Part shown: piece after piece, positions 53,904-63,627 of the stretch
Layout: every line of letters begins with the position of its first letter
How positions within the stretch are numbered: position 1 is the stretch's first letter
NCBI GenBank assembly: GCA_049647265.1
Contig: JBARXJ010000020.1
Span: forward strand, 84,328-148,327
Direction of reading: 5' to 3'
Length of the DNA: 64,000 nt
Source: JAAURB01 sp049647265
GTDB taxonomy: Bacteria > Cyanobacteriota > Cyanobacteriia > Cyanobacteriales > Microcoleaceae
Notes under the pieces: model-generated
Told to the model about the DNA's origin: nothing
Database searches by the model: none
The model's input: only the letters and a program-made list of their open reading frames with translations
Translations under genes and position numbers: made by a program

Positions 53904-55433
53904 TTAGATTGATTTGACAGACTTTTTGAGTTTGCGCCGCTCAGAAAGACGTAAAGGAATCTCTTGACTATCCTGTGGCGCACCCCAGAATTGTTCTAAC
54001 GTTGGGCCATTTTGAATTCGGCGATCGCGCAAAACAAAATTCCACCACTCATGCAGTAAGACACGTCTACCCATACGAGTAAACCAATTCATACCGTGTC
54101 TAGCAGTGCGATCTGGCTGAAGAAAAGACCGCCATAATGCCTTAGGTCGTCCCTGTAGCACTATTTCTATAAACTTAACCCAGAGAAAAATTCTCCAAGG
54201 CGGCATATAAAGTGATTCTAATACCTGATGTTTATAGTCCCATAATCGCTGGTCGAGTTGGATAATGCGCCGTTGGGAATTCATGCGGTAATACCCAGTC
54301 CAACGATGAGGCGTAACATACAGTGACATGATCTGGTCTGGATCGTATAAAAGTAGCTGCCGCAAAGAACGGAGAAAGTCCCAATCAGTCACCTCTTCAA
54401 AGTCAGTGACCCAGGTTGCTAAAGACAGGATACCATGCTGTCGTAATAAACGGATTGCTTCGCGATCGCTCTTTATAGTTCCTCCCTTACGAATTTTTTT
54501 CAGTGTTGCTTCGTCGGTATTCTCCATACCAAGTAAGAATCGTTCGACTCCAGCTTGACGGTACAAATATAAGATATCCGCATCGCGTACAATATCGTCG
54601 GCACGGGTTGAGCCAATAATAGTTATATTGATATTTTCAGCAATAATTGCCTCGCAAAGTTCTCGCCACAGCGCTTGATTAACGGTAGGATTTTCATCGG
54701 CTAAGTTAATTAACTCTACGCCATGAGTTCGATGTAGCCAAGCAATCTCTTGGGCAAACTTCTGAGGGTTACGATGTCGCCAACGCGCCCAAAAACCACG
54801 CTGTCCGCAGTAATTGCAAAGATGGGGGCAACCACGCGAAAACTGCATGACCACAGCTCGCTTGCCACCATAGTAGCTGTAATTTTTAAAGTCGATTAGC
54901 TCCCAGCCAACGCGGTAAGCATCGAGGTCGGCGATCGCAATAGCAGGGGGAGTCTCAACAATTTGATCTCTGTAGCGAAAAGCAATCCCATCAACGTTAT
55001 TAAGTTCTCCGCCGCTTTCTATGGCTGTAATGAGGCGGGTTACAGTCGCTTCACCTTCACCACGAATGATGATGTCTATTTGAGGTGAGTGTTCTAAGAT
55101 GTCGCGGTAGTGATAAGTTGGAAAAACTCCACCGTAGACAATCTTCAAGTGCGGTAACTTTTCACGAAAGTGACGTGTCAGTTCGACGACAATGGGATGT
55201 GCCGAAGTTGAACCCGAGTGACCGATTAACAGGAGTTGTGGACAATGGTTGACAACTTGTTCTATAATCTCTGCGTGTGAAAGTGGCCCAAGTTCAGCAT
55301 CAAGCAGCGTCACATCATGTCCAGCATCGATTAGTGGCCCACCGATACATAGAAGCCCCAGTGGTGGTAGCTGTTCTTTTGGAATGCGACTGCCGATGGC
55401 TAAGTGTGGCGGATTAACAATAAGAATACGCAT
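53904..55433 (-). CDS. BchE-like cobalamin-binding radical SAM protein
   Basis: The protein has 509 residues from the ATG at 55433 (MRILIVNPPH); a start 15 codons earlier is less likely. The N-terminal B12-binding domain (to about 130) precedes a radical SAM domain with RGCPHLCNYCGQ (C202, C206, C209). The sections LADENPTVN, LGMENTDEATLKKIRKGG and DPDQIMSLYVTPH closely follow BchE, the oxygen-independent Mg-protoporphyrin monomethyl ester cyclase. Similar enzymes modify hopanoids or other lipids, so the cyclase role is not proven. No chlorophyll gene is adjacent. It may serve low-oxygen pigment synthesis. Confidence 0.75.
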   Translation of the reverse strand: MRILIVNPPHLAIGSRIPKEQLPPLGLLCIGGPLIDAGHDVTLLDAELGPLSHAEIIEQVVNHCPQLLLIGHSGSTSAHPIVVELTRHFREKLPHLKIVYGGVFPTYHYRDILEHSPQIDIIIRGEGEATVTRLITAIESGGELNNVDGIAFRYRDQIVETPPAIAIADLDAYRVGWELIDFKNYSYYGGKRAVVMQFSRGCPHLCNYCGQRGFWARWRHRNPQKFAQEIAWLHRTHGVELINLADENPTVNQALWRELCEAIIAENINITIIGSTRADDIVRDADILYLYRQAGVERFLLGMENTDEATLKKIRKGGTIKSDREAIRLLRQHGILSLATWVTDFEEVTDWDFLRSLRQLLLYDPDQIMSLYVTPHRWTGYYRMNSQRRIIQLDQRLWDYKHQVLESLYMPPWRIFLWVKFIEIVLQGRPKALWRSFLQPDRTARHGMNWFTRMGRRVLLHEWWNFVLRDRRIQNGPTLEQFWGAPQDSQEIPLRLSERRKLKKSVKSI

Positions 55434-55793
55434 AACAATTAAGAAAATGTAATTGTTAACTATCAGCCGTCTCATCAAGTGAGGCGATAGCTTTTAATAT
55501 CCAACCAATCTAACACAAGCGAAATTTTTTTCAAGACGTTTAAAGAAAATGGCGTTGTACATTAGAGGCATGATGATACGATAAAAGAGATTTTGGATAT
55601 TCTATAATTTCAATCACATCACATAGTCAAGAATAGTCGGCGAAAATAGAAGCGCTCATTATCTTTTGTGGTAGATTCACATCAAGCAGGTATTTTGAAA
55701 TGGATTATTGGCGGGGTAATATTCTCGTTTACGTCATTCTCAAGCATTGATCTATACCCATTTTTACTTAATTATCTATCTATTATGTAATAC
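55434..55793. other. 360-base spacer between BchE-like and GH13 genes
   Basis: No gene is seen. The left part should carry the promoter of the BchE-like gene, where an oxygen-responsive element might be sought; I see no clear palindrome. Confidence 0.4.
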
Positions 55794-55825
55794 AAAAAAT
55801 AGAGACGTTGTTAATAACGCCTCTA
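55794..55825 (-). terminator. intrinsic terminator of GH13 gene
   Basis: On the minus strand TAGAGGCGTT pairs with AACGTCTCTA around a six-base loop (one mismatch), followed by six T residues. It starts 29 bases after the GH13 stop and belongs to the recurrent hairpin family. Confidence 0.88.
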
Positions 55826-55853
55826 CGGTATTTTATTGAAGCTAAGAGTGATT

Positions 55854-57506
55854 TTAGCCTTGCCAAACTAATACTTTAGCTTCATATTCTGGTAGATCAA
55901 TTAGGATATTATCATCCCCAGATTCAATGTCATAATCTTTTGTCCATTCATGCCATTGACCGTTAGCGGGGAAGTTAGGGACGCTATATCCGGCTAAGAA
56001 GTTATCCGATAAATTCGCAACCACAACCACTCGAGACCCTTCATCATTCCAACGAGTATAAGCAATCACTTTGGAGTCTGGATCTTCATGGAAGAAGTCA
56101 ATATTATTGGTATAAAGTGCATGATTATCTCGACGAAGTTTAGTCAGACCTGCGTAATGATAGAATAAGTTTTTATTTGTATCGTTCTTTAACAACGTCC
56201 AATCAATTTTAGCCGACTCAATTGTTTTGGCTTTGTATTCTCCAAATTCTTCTCCCATCCAGATCATCGGAATACCAACCGCAGTCATTAATAAAGCTGA
56301 CCCTAATTGAATTCGTTTAAATGCTGCGTCTTCAAAGATACCATTATCTGCTAAATCAACAATTAAACGGTTATGGTCATGGTTACCTAAATAGTTCACC
56401 ATATTGGTTGCACCCAGAAATCCTTGACGTTTACCATCTAAGACATTTTTTAATTCTTCAAAATCAAATTTTTCTCCACATAAATGTTCTTTCATTGTGT
56501 GGTAAAAACTATCATGCCAACAGCCATCCATCGGCCCTTCAAAGTTAGTAATACTTGGGTCTTCTGGAACATATTCTGCGACATTATAAAAGGGCTTACT
56601 TCCGGCTGCCTTTTTAGATTCGTCAACTATCCAATGAAGAAAATCGTAGTTATCAATTTGTCGGCTAGCATCATAACGAATGCCATCAATATGATATTCT
56701 TCAATCCAAAAACGAACCACATCACCTACAAATTTCCAGGCTGGCTTAAGGTCTAGTTTCTCATCATATAGTTCATAGTTAAATTCGGGTCCCCAGTTAA
56801 ATTCTGGATCTTTAGGAGAATGATGAAACCAATAATCGTGATCGATTTGAGTCAGAGGACTTTCGGATTCAGCATGGTTAAAAATCCCATCCATAAATAC
56901 TCGAATACCTCGACCATGACATTCATCAATTAAACGCTTCAGTCCTTCTGTTGGGCCGTAACTCGACTCGGAAGCAAAGAAGTAACGCGGATTATAACCC
57001 CAACTATGATCGCCTGGATATTCTTTAAACGGCATTAATTCAATGGTGTTAATTCCGAGTTCACAAAGGTAATCTAATTTCTCAATAACGTGCTTATAAT
57101 TTCCTCGGATATGAGGATCATCTTCTCCACCCGTAAAGTCATTAACGTGTAGTTCATAGATGACTAATTCATGGTCTGGCGGCAAAGGTTTATCGTCATT
57201 TTGCCAGACATAAGTATCAACAATAACTTCGCCATCTTTGATTCTAACGACACCATTTTGACTGGCATTATCAATATCAGTAGCGTAGGGATCTGTAATG
57301 GTTACCCATTGGTCTGCTTCAAAAAACCAGCTTCTAGAACGAACTTTAAATTTATACTGATAGCTTCCGTCTTCTAATTCAACTTGAGTACGGAAATACC
57401 CTTGATCGTCTTTTTCCATTGAGAGTTCTTCCCAATCGGAAAAGCAGCCGATTAATTTAACATCTTTGTTATAAGGAGCAAATAATTTAAATTCAATAGA
57501 AGCCAT
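55854..57506 (-). CDS. GH13 alpha-amylase family enzyme with N-terminal CBM48-like domain
   Basis: In this 550-residue protein, residues 1-100 form a carbohydrate-binding E-set domain (KLIGCFSDWEEL). The GH13 barrel follows with the nucleophile D279 (DGIRYDAS), the acid E311 (YNVAEYVPED) and D377 (LGNHDHNR). MDGIFNHAES and PGDHSWGYNPRYFFA are conserved barrel regions. CBM48 plus GH13 of this size suggests a glycogen-active enzyme of the branching or isoamylase-like group; specificity is not clear. There is no signal peptide. AAGGA precedes the start, and a strong terminator closes the gene. Confidence 0.87.
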   Translation of the reverse strand: MASIEFKLFAPYNKDVKLIGCFSDWEELSMEKDDQGYFRTQVELEDGSYQYKFKVRSRSWFFEADQWVTITDPYATDIDNASQNGVVRIKDGEVIVDTYVWQNDDKPLPPDHELVIYELHVNDFTGGEDDPHIRGNYKHVIEKLDYLCELGINTIELMPFKEYPGDHSWGYNPRYFFASESSYGPTEGLKRLIDECHGRGIRVFMDGIFNHAESESPLTQIDHDYWFHHSPKDPEFNWGPEFNYELYDEKLDLKPAWKFVGDVVRFWIEEYHIDGIRYDASRQIDNYDFLHWIVDESKKAAGSKPFYNVAEYVPEDPSITNFEGPMDGCWHDSFYHTMKEHLCGEKFDFEELKNVLDGKRQGFLGATNMVNYLGNHDHNRLIVDLADNGIFEDAAFKRIQLGSALLMTAVGIPMIWMGEEFGEYKAKTIESAKIDWTLLKNDTNKNLFYHYAGLTKLRRDNHALYTNNIDFFHEDPDSKVIAYTRWNDEGSRVVVVANLSDNFLAGYSVPNFPANGQWHEWTKDYDIESGDDNILIDLPEYEAKVLVWQG

Positions 57507-57710
57507 AGTTTTTTCCTTAATATTTTAATTTTTAAAATCGATATAGATTGAAATCTAAAATCTGTAGTTAATCTCATTCAAGATCAATCAAGCCATCAAA
57601 AAAAATTAAAAGTTGCTTTTTGCTAAATTTGAATCCAGTAGCAGAAGTATAATTTAATTGCTCGAAAGCTTGATTAATTTAGTATTTTTCTCTCGGTTTT
57701 AAAAAAGGCT

Positions 57711-57878
57711 CTAACTTTGAGTAGAGATTTCACTTTTTCTTAGAAAGAAGATAACGCTTCCCAGAAGTAGAAATGCAACTCCATACCATAAGGAATTACC
57801 AGGTAACACCTTTAGTAAAAGAGTAGTAATCCCTGAACTAATCAAGGACGATCCTATTGTTGTACGATACTTCATCAT
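57711..57878 (-). CDS. possible 55-residue membrane microprotein
   Basis: ATG ATG at 57878 to TAG at 57711 encodes 55 residues with two hydrophobic stretches (GSSLISSGITTLLLKVL and YGVAFLLLGSVIFFL) and a basic Arg-Lys stop after the second. AAGGA lies about 12 bases upstream. The pattern looks like a genuine two-span membrane protein. It is 205 bases upstream of the GH13 gene on the same strand. The family is not recognised. Confidence 0.5.
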   Translation of the reverse strand: MMKYRTTIGSSLISSGITTLLLKVLPGNSLWYGVAFLLLGSVIFFLRKSEISTQS

Positions 57879-58333
57879 AAATTTTTAATTTTCCTTCTGT
57901 ATCTTGTTCTACAAAATCTAGCTTTGAGCATTTGGGCTTTAGCTAATGTCTTCAAGATTAATTGAAACGACCCGATAAAGACTTCTTTCCAAAGACTTAG
58001 ATTTAGTCCCCTATCATCTTTGCTATGGGGAGTATCGGAACAGCTTGCCCGACTGTATGGACTAACGAGACATAATTGATGATTTCAGAAGGAAATATCG
58101 CACATTGAGTTCAGTATGACCTTAAGTATAATTTTTTACACAATGTAGAGGTGTTGACAACGATTTTGTTCACAATACAAGCTCTATCATTAGAGCCTGA
58201 TTAAATCTGGCAGATTGGCATCTATTTTCCTCTAAATTACTTCACGCTATTTATCAGACCCGATAGATGGCGTGGAATATCTCAAATAAGAAATTTTACG
58301 CCTGTGAACTTTACTTCGGAGGAAACAATTGTT
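57879..58333. other. 455-base spacer before second RTX gene
   Basis: No gene is seen. Near 58145 a degenerate copy of the recurrent hairpin (GTAGAGGTGTTGACAACG) lacks the second arm. GGAGG at 58318-58322 is the ribosome binding site of the next gene. Confidence 0.4.
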
Positions 58334-59485
58334 ATGGCATTTCTGCGAGGAACTGAAAATTCCGACAACTTAACAGGCGGTAATGACAACGATCAAATTT
58401 TTGGTCGTGAAGGCAATGATGTTCTCACAGGCTTAGGCGGTGTTGATATCATCTTAGGGAACGATGGAGATGATGAAATTGACGGCGGAGATGGCAACGA
58501 CCAACTCTTTGGCAATGATGGTAACGATCAAATTGTTGGGGGTAGTGGGGATGATGTTCTCAACGGCGGTGAGGGAGATGATGGTTTAGATGGGGGTGAT
58601 GGCAACGATACGGTCATCGGAGGAAGCAACACCCGTAGTTCTGGCGGCTTTAGCATCAGTGTCACCACAGACGCAGGAACCATTCAATCTGCCAATGTCA
58701 GTACGAATCAAGTCACTGGCGGAGATACGATGTTAGGGGGGGCTGGTGATGATTTACTCTCGGGCAACAACGGGGGTGATATTATCGATGCAGGCTTGGG
58801 TAATGACACCGTTTTGGGAAGTACGGGTGAGGACTTAATCTTCGGCGGTAGTGGCGATGACGAACTGTTAGGGGGTAGCGAGAATGATGTCATCGTTGGA
58901 GAAGGAGGAGAAGATTTAATCGTAGCGGGAACAGGTAGCGATCTTGTTTTCGGCGATAACGGAGAAGGTGCCGACGGTAGCGATGAAATTCTCGGTGGAG
59001 ACGGTGATGATACCATCGTTGGCGGCGGCGGCAATGATAATATTAGCGCTGGCTTAGGTAACGATATCGTTCAGGGTGATGCAGGTAACGATACCCTAAC
59101 GGGAAGTAATGGGGATGATGATCTTTCCGCTGGCAGTGGTGCGGACATTCTCAATGGCTTCGGCGCAGGGACACCCGGTCAACGGGATATTCTCCGAGGT
59201 GGCGCTGATGGGGCGTTGGATACTTTTGTTCTTGGAACTGAAAGTAGCCTATTCTACGCTAACCCCAGTGACACTCGAGATGATTTTGCCATTATTACAG
59301 GGTTTGAAGTTGGGGCAGACACCATCCAATTATCAACACTAGGCGGACAGGTGAGTTATGGATTCCAAGGTTTGACCTTTGCTGGCGCGCCGAGTGCGGC
59401 AATTATTGCTAATGAAGTACAAGAAATTGTTGGTATTGTTGTCGGTGTCACCTCATTTGCAAGTAATTCTTTTACTTTCGTTTAA
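58334..59485 (+). CDS. RTX calcium-binding repeat protein
   Basis: The protein has 383 residues from the ATG at 58334; GGAGG 11 bases upstream decides this over a GTG ten codons earlier. Nearly the whole chain is nonapeptide repeats (GGDGNDQLFG, GGSGDDVLNG), which form calcium-binding beta rolls, interrupted at about 95-125 by a Ser/Thr stretch. The C-terminal part (FAIITGFEVGADTIQLSTL) is like a type I secretion end. Such proteins are exported by ABC transporters and often coat the cell. No exporter genes are in the window. Confidence 0.87.
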   Translation: MAFLRGTENSDNLTGGNDNDQIFGREGNDVLTGLGGVDIILGNDGDDEIDGGDGNDQLFGNDGNDQIVGGSGDDVLNGGEGDDGLDGGDGNDTVIGGSNTRSSGGFSISVTTDAGTIQSANVSTNQVTGGDTMLGGAGDDLLSGNNGGDIIDAGLGNDTVLGSTGEDLIFGGSGDDELLGGSENDVIVGEGGEDLIVAGTGSDLVFGDNGEGADGSDEILGGDGDDTIVGGGGNDNISAGLGNDIVQGDAGNDTLTGSNGDDDLSAGSGADILNGFGAGTPGQRDILRGGADGALDTFVLGTESSLFYANPSDTRDDFAIITGFEVGADTIQLSTLGGQVSYGFQGLTFAGAPSAAIIANEVQEIVGIVVGVTSFASNSFTFV

Positions 59486-59635
59486 ATCTCAAAATCATTG
59501 ACTTTAATGAAGTCAAACTCAGAGTTAATTAATCGATTTTTTCACATATTGCCTTGGTGGGTCTGTAATCAACAATCACAAGTCTGTACCAGTTGTGTTA
59601 TTTAAACCTTTTGCAAACTTGGAGATTTTACCCTG

Positions 59636-60859
59636 ATGTCATCCGAAACTTATTTTCTACAACCGATTGATTCTACATCCGATCCGATTAATGCAGAAGC
59701 TATTGGTAGCGCTCAGTTTTTTAACTACAGTCAAGCGGCTGATAACAGTTCAAATTCTGCTGATTTTCAAGTCTTAGTACAAGGGGGTGTTGCTTTTGCG
59801 ATCGCCAATGCGGACTCAATTTTTATTAATAATCCAGGCTTTACTGATTTATTTACTGAAGCTTTTGCAGAAGGCATAGGCGGTAGCTTTGAAGCTGAAA
59901 GTTTAACTTCAACAGAAGTTATCGCAACATTTGCAATTGAAGAAGATAAAACTTTTTCATTTGATTTTATCGCGGATATTAGTTTAGAATCAACTGAAAT
60001 TGATAATCCAGATATCGCTTATACTGAGGCTCAATCTAGAATCGGTTTTCTAGTTTTAGACACTTCTGATGTAGATCAGCCTAAAATTCTTGATTTTGCT
60101 GGCGTTTCAGGAGAATTAATATCTTCTAAACAGAAGGGTCGGGTTGTGCCTCTGATTGGAAGAAGACAAAATATCACTATTAATAGTACAGATACAAACA
60201 AGGATATTGATGGCAATAACGGCGAAGATTTTATCAACTTTTTCGCCAGCGGTCGTTATGAACGGACTTTGAATCAGGAAACTCAAATTACTATTGTTGA
60301 AATTAATCGTAGTTTTGTACAGTTACAAGGTGACTTTTTAATTGATCATTTAGGAGATGATGTTCAATATGGTACAGTGGGTGCTGATCGACTGAATGGT
60401 ACAAATAATGCCGATAAAATTTATGGTAGTCTTAACAACGATAATATAGATGGAAAAAGTGGTGATGATATCCTCGAAGGTGGCGCTGATAACGATCAAA
60501 TCAATGGTGGCTGGGGAAATGATAAAATACACGGTGGTTCTGGGGAAGATACCCTCACGGGTGGACGTGGGAGTGATACTTTAGTTGGCGGAGATGACGC
60601 AGATCGGTTTGTGTTTCAGCGCAATCAAAGTTTACGCAATGGTGAGTTAGATATGATTGTAGATTTTGAAGTGGGTGTTGATAAAATAGAGATAAAAAAC
60701 TGGGGTAATGGTAATAATTGGTTATCGCAAGCTATTGCTAATGGTGATTTTATTAATAGTTCTGACGGGGCATTATACACTTTAAATCGAGGTGGACAAG
60801 TGCTGTTTGAAGGGGTAAATTTAAACAGTTTAAGTGATTCTGATTTTATATTCACTTAA
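59636..60859 (+). CDS. RTX-tailed protein with unique N-terminal domain
   Basis: This 407-residue protein has an N-terminal region of about 240 residues that I do not recognise; it is acidic, rich in beta strand and Asn/Ser, and has no signal peptide. Residues 245-325 are RTX nonapeptides (GGSGEDTLTGG), and the end (ADRFVF, then MIVDFEVGVDKIEI) is the usual C-terminal RTX/secretion segment. GGAG precedes the ATG. It follows the second RTX gene by 150 bases on the same strand and may be cotranscribed. It probably uses the same exporter. Confidence 0.8.
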   Translation: MSSETYFLQPIDSTSDPINAEAIGSAQFFNYSQAADNSSNSADFQVLVQGGVAFAIANADSIFINNPGFTDLFTEAFAEGIGGSFEAESLTSTEVIATFAIEEDKTFSFDFIADISLESTEIDNPDIAYTEAQSRIGFLVLDTSDVDQPKILDFAGVSGELISSKQKGRVVPLIGRRQNITINSTDTNKDIDGNNGEDFINFFASGRYERTLNQETQITIVEINRSFVQLQGDFLIDHLGDDVQYGTVGADRLNGTNNADKIYGSLNNDNIDGKSGDDILEGGADNDQINGGWGNDKIHGGSGEDTLTGGRGSDTLVGGDDADRFVFQRNQSLRNGELDMIVDFEVGVDKIEIKNWGNGNNWLSQAIANGDFINSSDGALYTLNRGGQVLFEGVNLNSLSDSDFIFT

Positions 60860-60957
60860 CGGATTAACAAATCTCGATATTGTTCTCTTTTATTCACTGT
60901 CTATTTCAATATTATACTGCTGAATATTTAGAGTTTTTGTATCCTGCTTTCAGTTCA

Positions 60958-62391
60958 TTAGATTGAGTCACTTTCAATAGTATGAATTTTAAGAAAGTTG
61001 GTTCCTTTTGCTCGTTTAGTGGGAATACCTGCCACAATTAACACTCGATCTCCGACGGACACTAAATGACGTTGAAGTAATAGGCTTTCAGCCTGATCAA
61101 TTAATGCTTCAAAAGAGGAAACTTCATTGTCTATTAAAATAGGAACTACTCCCCAAACTAAGTTAAGGCGATGATAAGTGACTTCATCGGGTGTAAAGGC
61201 AACCACGGGGGCTTTTGGACGTTCAGCCGCCGCTAATTCTGCGGTGTAGCCGGTACTGGTATAAGCCACAATACAGGTGAGATTAAGAATATGATCGATC
61301 GTATTCAGGGCCTCGCTTAAGGCGTGGGTTTCATCTGTTGCGGCGGGAGGATAGTTTTTAAAATCAATTTCTGGTTCAACGTCGGTGGCAATGCGGGCCA
61401 ACATTTTAACGGCTTTGACCGGAAATTTACCCACTGCCGACTCTCCAGACAGCATCACAGCATCAGTCCCATCAATAATCGCATTGGCCACATCAGAGGC
61501 TTCAGCGCGAGTCGGACGGGGATGATGTATCATACTTTCTAACATCTGAGTCGCGGTAATCACAGGAATCCCTTTTTGATTACACAGCCGAATAATTTGT
61601 TTTTGCAATAACGGCACTTTTGCGGCATTCATTTCTACGCCTAAATCACCCCGCGCCACCATCAACCCGTCGCATTCATCGATAATGGCTTTTAAGTTTT
61701 CAATGGCTTGAGGTTTCTCAATTTTCGCCATCACCGGAATATTATCCGCCCCGCGTTGTTTGAGAAATTGTTTCAAGGCTTGGACATCTTCAGCCCGTCG
61801 AACAAAACTCAAAGATACCCAATCAATTCCTTGAGATAAACCAAATTCTAAATCTTGACAATCTTTATCTGTCATCGAGGGTAAACGCAGGGTTAAACTG
61901 GGCAAATTCACCCCTTTACGACTTTTCAAAATACCGCCTTCAATCACACGACATTCGACGCTTTTTCCTTTGACTTGTTCAATTTCTAATTCTAATAAGC
62001 CGTCATCAATTAAAATTTGCGCCCCCGGTTTGGCTTCTTCGGCTAAATAAGGATAATCTATGGAAATTGTATCTGCTTCATCGCTATATTCATGTTCAGG
62101 AACCAGGGTAAGGGTATCTCCTGAAGTTAATTTCATTGTTCCATTTGGCAGATGTCCGACTCGAATTTTCGGCCCTTGTAAATCTTGCAAAATCGTAATC
62201 GGAAGATTAATTTCTTGAGACACTTGTCGAATCATTTTTACTGTTTCAGCATGGTCTTCGTAGTTACCATGGGAAAAATTAAGACGGGCAATATTCATCC
62301 CTGCTTGAACCATTTGCTTGAGAATATCTGGTTCACGGCTAGCAGGGCCAATCGTTGCAACAATTTTAGTGCGATGAGAGAAGTAAATCAT
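60958..62391 (-). CDS. pyk: pyruvate kinase
   Basis: This 477-residue protein makes ATP and pyruvate from PEP and ADP. Conserved pieces are KIVATIGPASREPDIL, NFSHGNYEDH, VMAKIEKPQAIENL (catalytic Lys) and VARGDLGVEM, with MLESMIHHPRPTRAEASDVANA next to the active site. It is the short form without the extra C-terminal PEP-utilising domain. It starts 59 bases downstream of the lactate dehydrogenase gene on the same strand, so the pair probably forms an operon for fermentative use of pyruvate. Confidence 0.95.
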   Translation of the reverse strand: MIYFSHRTKIVATIGPASREPDILKQMVQAGMNIARLNFSHGNYEDHAETVKMIRQVSQEINLPITILQDLQGPKIRVGHLPNGTMKLTSGDTLTLVPEHEYSDEADTISIDYPYLAEEAKPGAQILIDDGLLELEIEQVKGKSVECRVIEGGILKSRKGVNLPSLTLRLPSMTDKDCQDLEFGLSQGIDWVSLSFVRRAEDVQALKQFLKQRGADNIPVMAKIEKPQAIENLKAIIDECDGLMVARGDLGVEMNAAKVPLLQKQIIRLCNQKGIPVITATQMLESMIHHPRPTRAEASDVANAIIDGTDAVMLSGESAVGKFPVKAVKMLARIATDVEPEIDFKNYPPAATDETHALSEALNTIDHILNLTCIVAYTSTGYTAELAAAERPKAPVVAFTPDEVTYHRLNLVWGVVPILIDNEVSSFEALIDQAESLLLQRHLVSVGDRVLIVAGIPTKRAKGTNFLKIHTIESDSI

Positions 62392-62450
62392 AATTATTTA
62401 ACGGATAATTGGTTGATTCAGTGAAATAGATATGTATTTTTAAATTTCAA

Positions 62451-63449
62451 TTAAAGATCTAAATCATCAAACACTTCTCGCAGAACTTTAGCAGATTGTT
62501 GTAATTGTTTTTTCTCGGTTTCATTTAAACTAAAATTTAGAATTTTGGTTGCCCCTTGACGATTAACAATGGTCGGTAAACTAATACAAATTTCTGGTAA
62601 ATCATAAAATCCTTCCACTAAACTACTCACGGTTAAAACACGGTTTTGATTCCGAAGAATCGCTTTAACAATATCCGTTACCGCCAAACCAATCGCATAA
62701 GAAGTGTAACCTTTGCGTTGAATAATTTCGTAAGCCGCATTTCTAACCTGTTCAAAAATATTATTTAATTCTTCCGAGCCAAATGTTGGGCTTCCTTGCC
62801 AATCTCCGCCACAAATATTCATCCCCGCTACATTGGCTTTACTCCAAACAGGAACTTCACTATCTCCATGTTCTCCTATAATATAAGCATGAACACTGCG
62901 GGGATCTAAACTGAGTTTTTCTGCTAGTAATGCCCGAAATCGACCCGTATCTAAAACTGTTCCAGAACCCATCACTCGATAACTAGGAAAACCGGAAAGT
63001 TTTAGGGTAACATAAGTCATAATATCCACAGGATTACTGACAATCAGTAAAATGGCATTAGGACAATGTTTAACAATACCATCGACTAAATTTTTAAAGA
63101 TTTTAACATTACGTTGAACCAAATCTAAACGAGTTTCTCCTGGCTTTTGACTAGCGCCCGCCGTGATAATAACAAAATCTGCATCTTTTCCCACATCAGC
63201 AACTGTTCCAGCTTTAATCTTTGTGGGTGAAATAAAAGGAACGCCATGCATTAAATCCATGACTTCTCCTTCGGCTTTGTCTGTATTAATATCCTGTAAA
63301 ACTAATTCATCAAAACAGTTTTGAATCAACAGTGAATAAGCACAAGCCATTCCGACTTGTCCTGCGCCAATAATTACACCTTTTCGAGGGCGAAGAAGGC
63401 TGCAAGTTTCTCCCCACTCTGGATTTGTTTTAAATAATCCTTCAAACAT
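62451..63449 (-). CDS. ldh: L-lactate dehydrogenase
   Basis: This 332-residue NAD-dependent enzyme has GVIIGAGQVGMACAYSL as nucleotide fold, the specificity loop AGASQKPGETRLDLV with Gln (lactate rather than malate specificity), GSGTVLDTGRFRALL, and the catalytic His in IIGEHGDSEVPVWS. It reduces pyruvate to lactate in dark or oxygen-poor conditions. It is upstream of pyruvate kinase in the same unit. The N-terminal extension before the Rossmann strand (about 23 residues) is somewhat long. Confidence 0.93.
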   Translation of the reverse strand: MFEGLFKTNPEWGETCSLLRPRKGVIIGAGQVGMACAYSLLIQNCFDELVLQDINTDKAEGEVMDLMHGVPFISPTKIKAGTVADVGKDADFVIITAGASQKPGETRLDLVQRNVKIFKNLVDGIVKHCPNAILLIVSNPVDIMTYVTLKLSGFPSYRVMGSGTVLDTGRFRALLAEKLSLDPRSVHAYIIGEHGDSEVPVWSKANVAGMNICGGDWQGSPTFGSEELNNIFEQVRNAAYEIIQRKGYTSYAIGLAVTDIVKAILRNQNRVLTVSSLVEGFYDLPEICISLPTIVNRQGATKILNFSLNETEKKQLQQSAKVLREVFDDLDL

Positions 63450-63627
63450 AATTTGTTATAAAAAAGAATCACTTGATTAATTGGTTTTTCCGTTCTAATT
63501 AAATCACTTGGCTTTTCAAAAGCACTGTAATCATTTACACATAATTATAAAAAATTAATGACTTTATCGCTTTATTCTAGAAAAAATATAGATGATCTTT
63601 TCTTAATATTAAATTCTATAGCATTTA

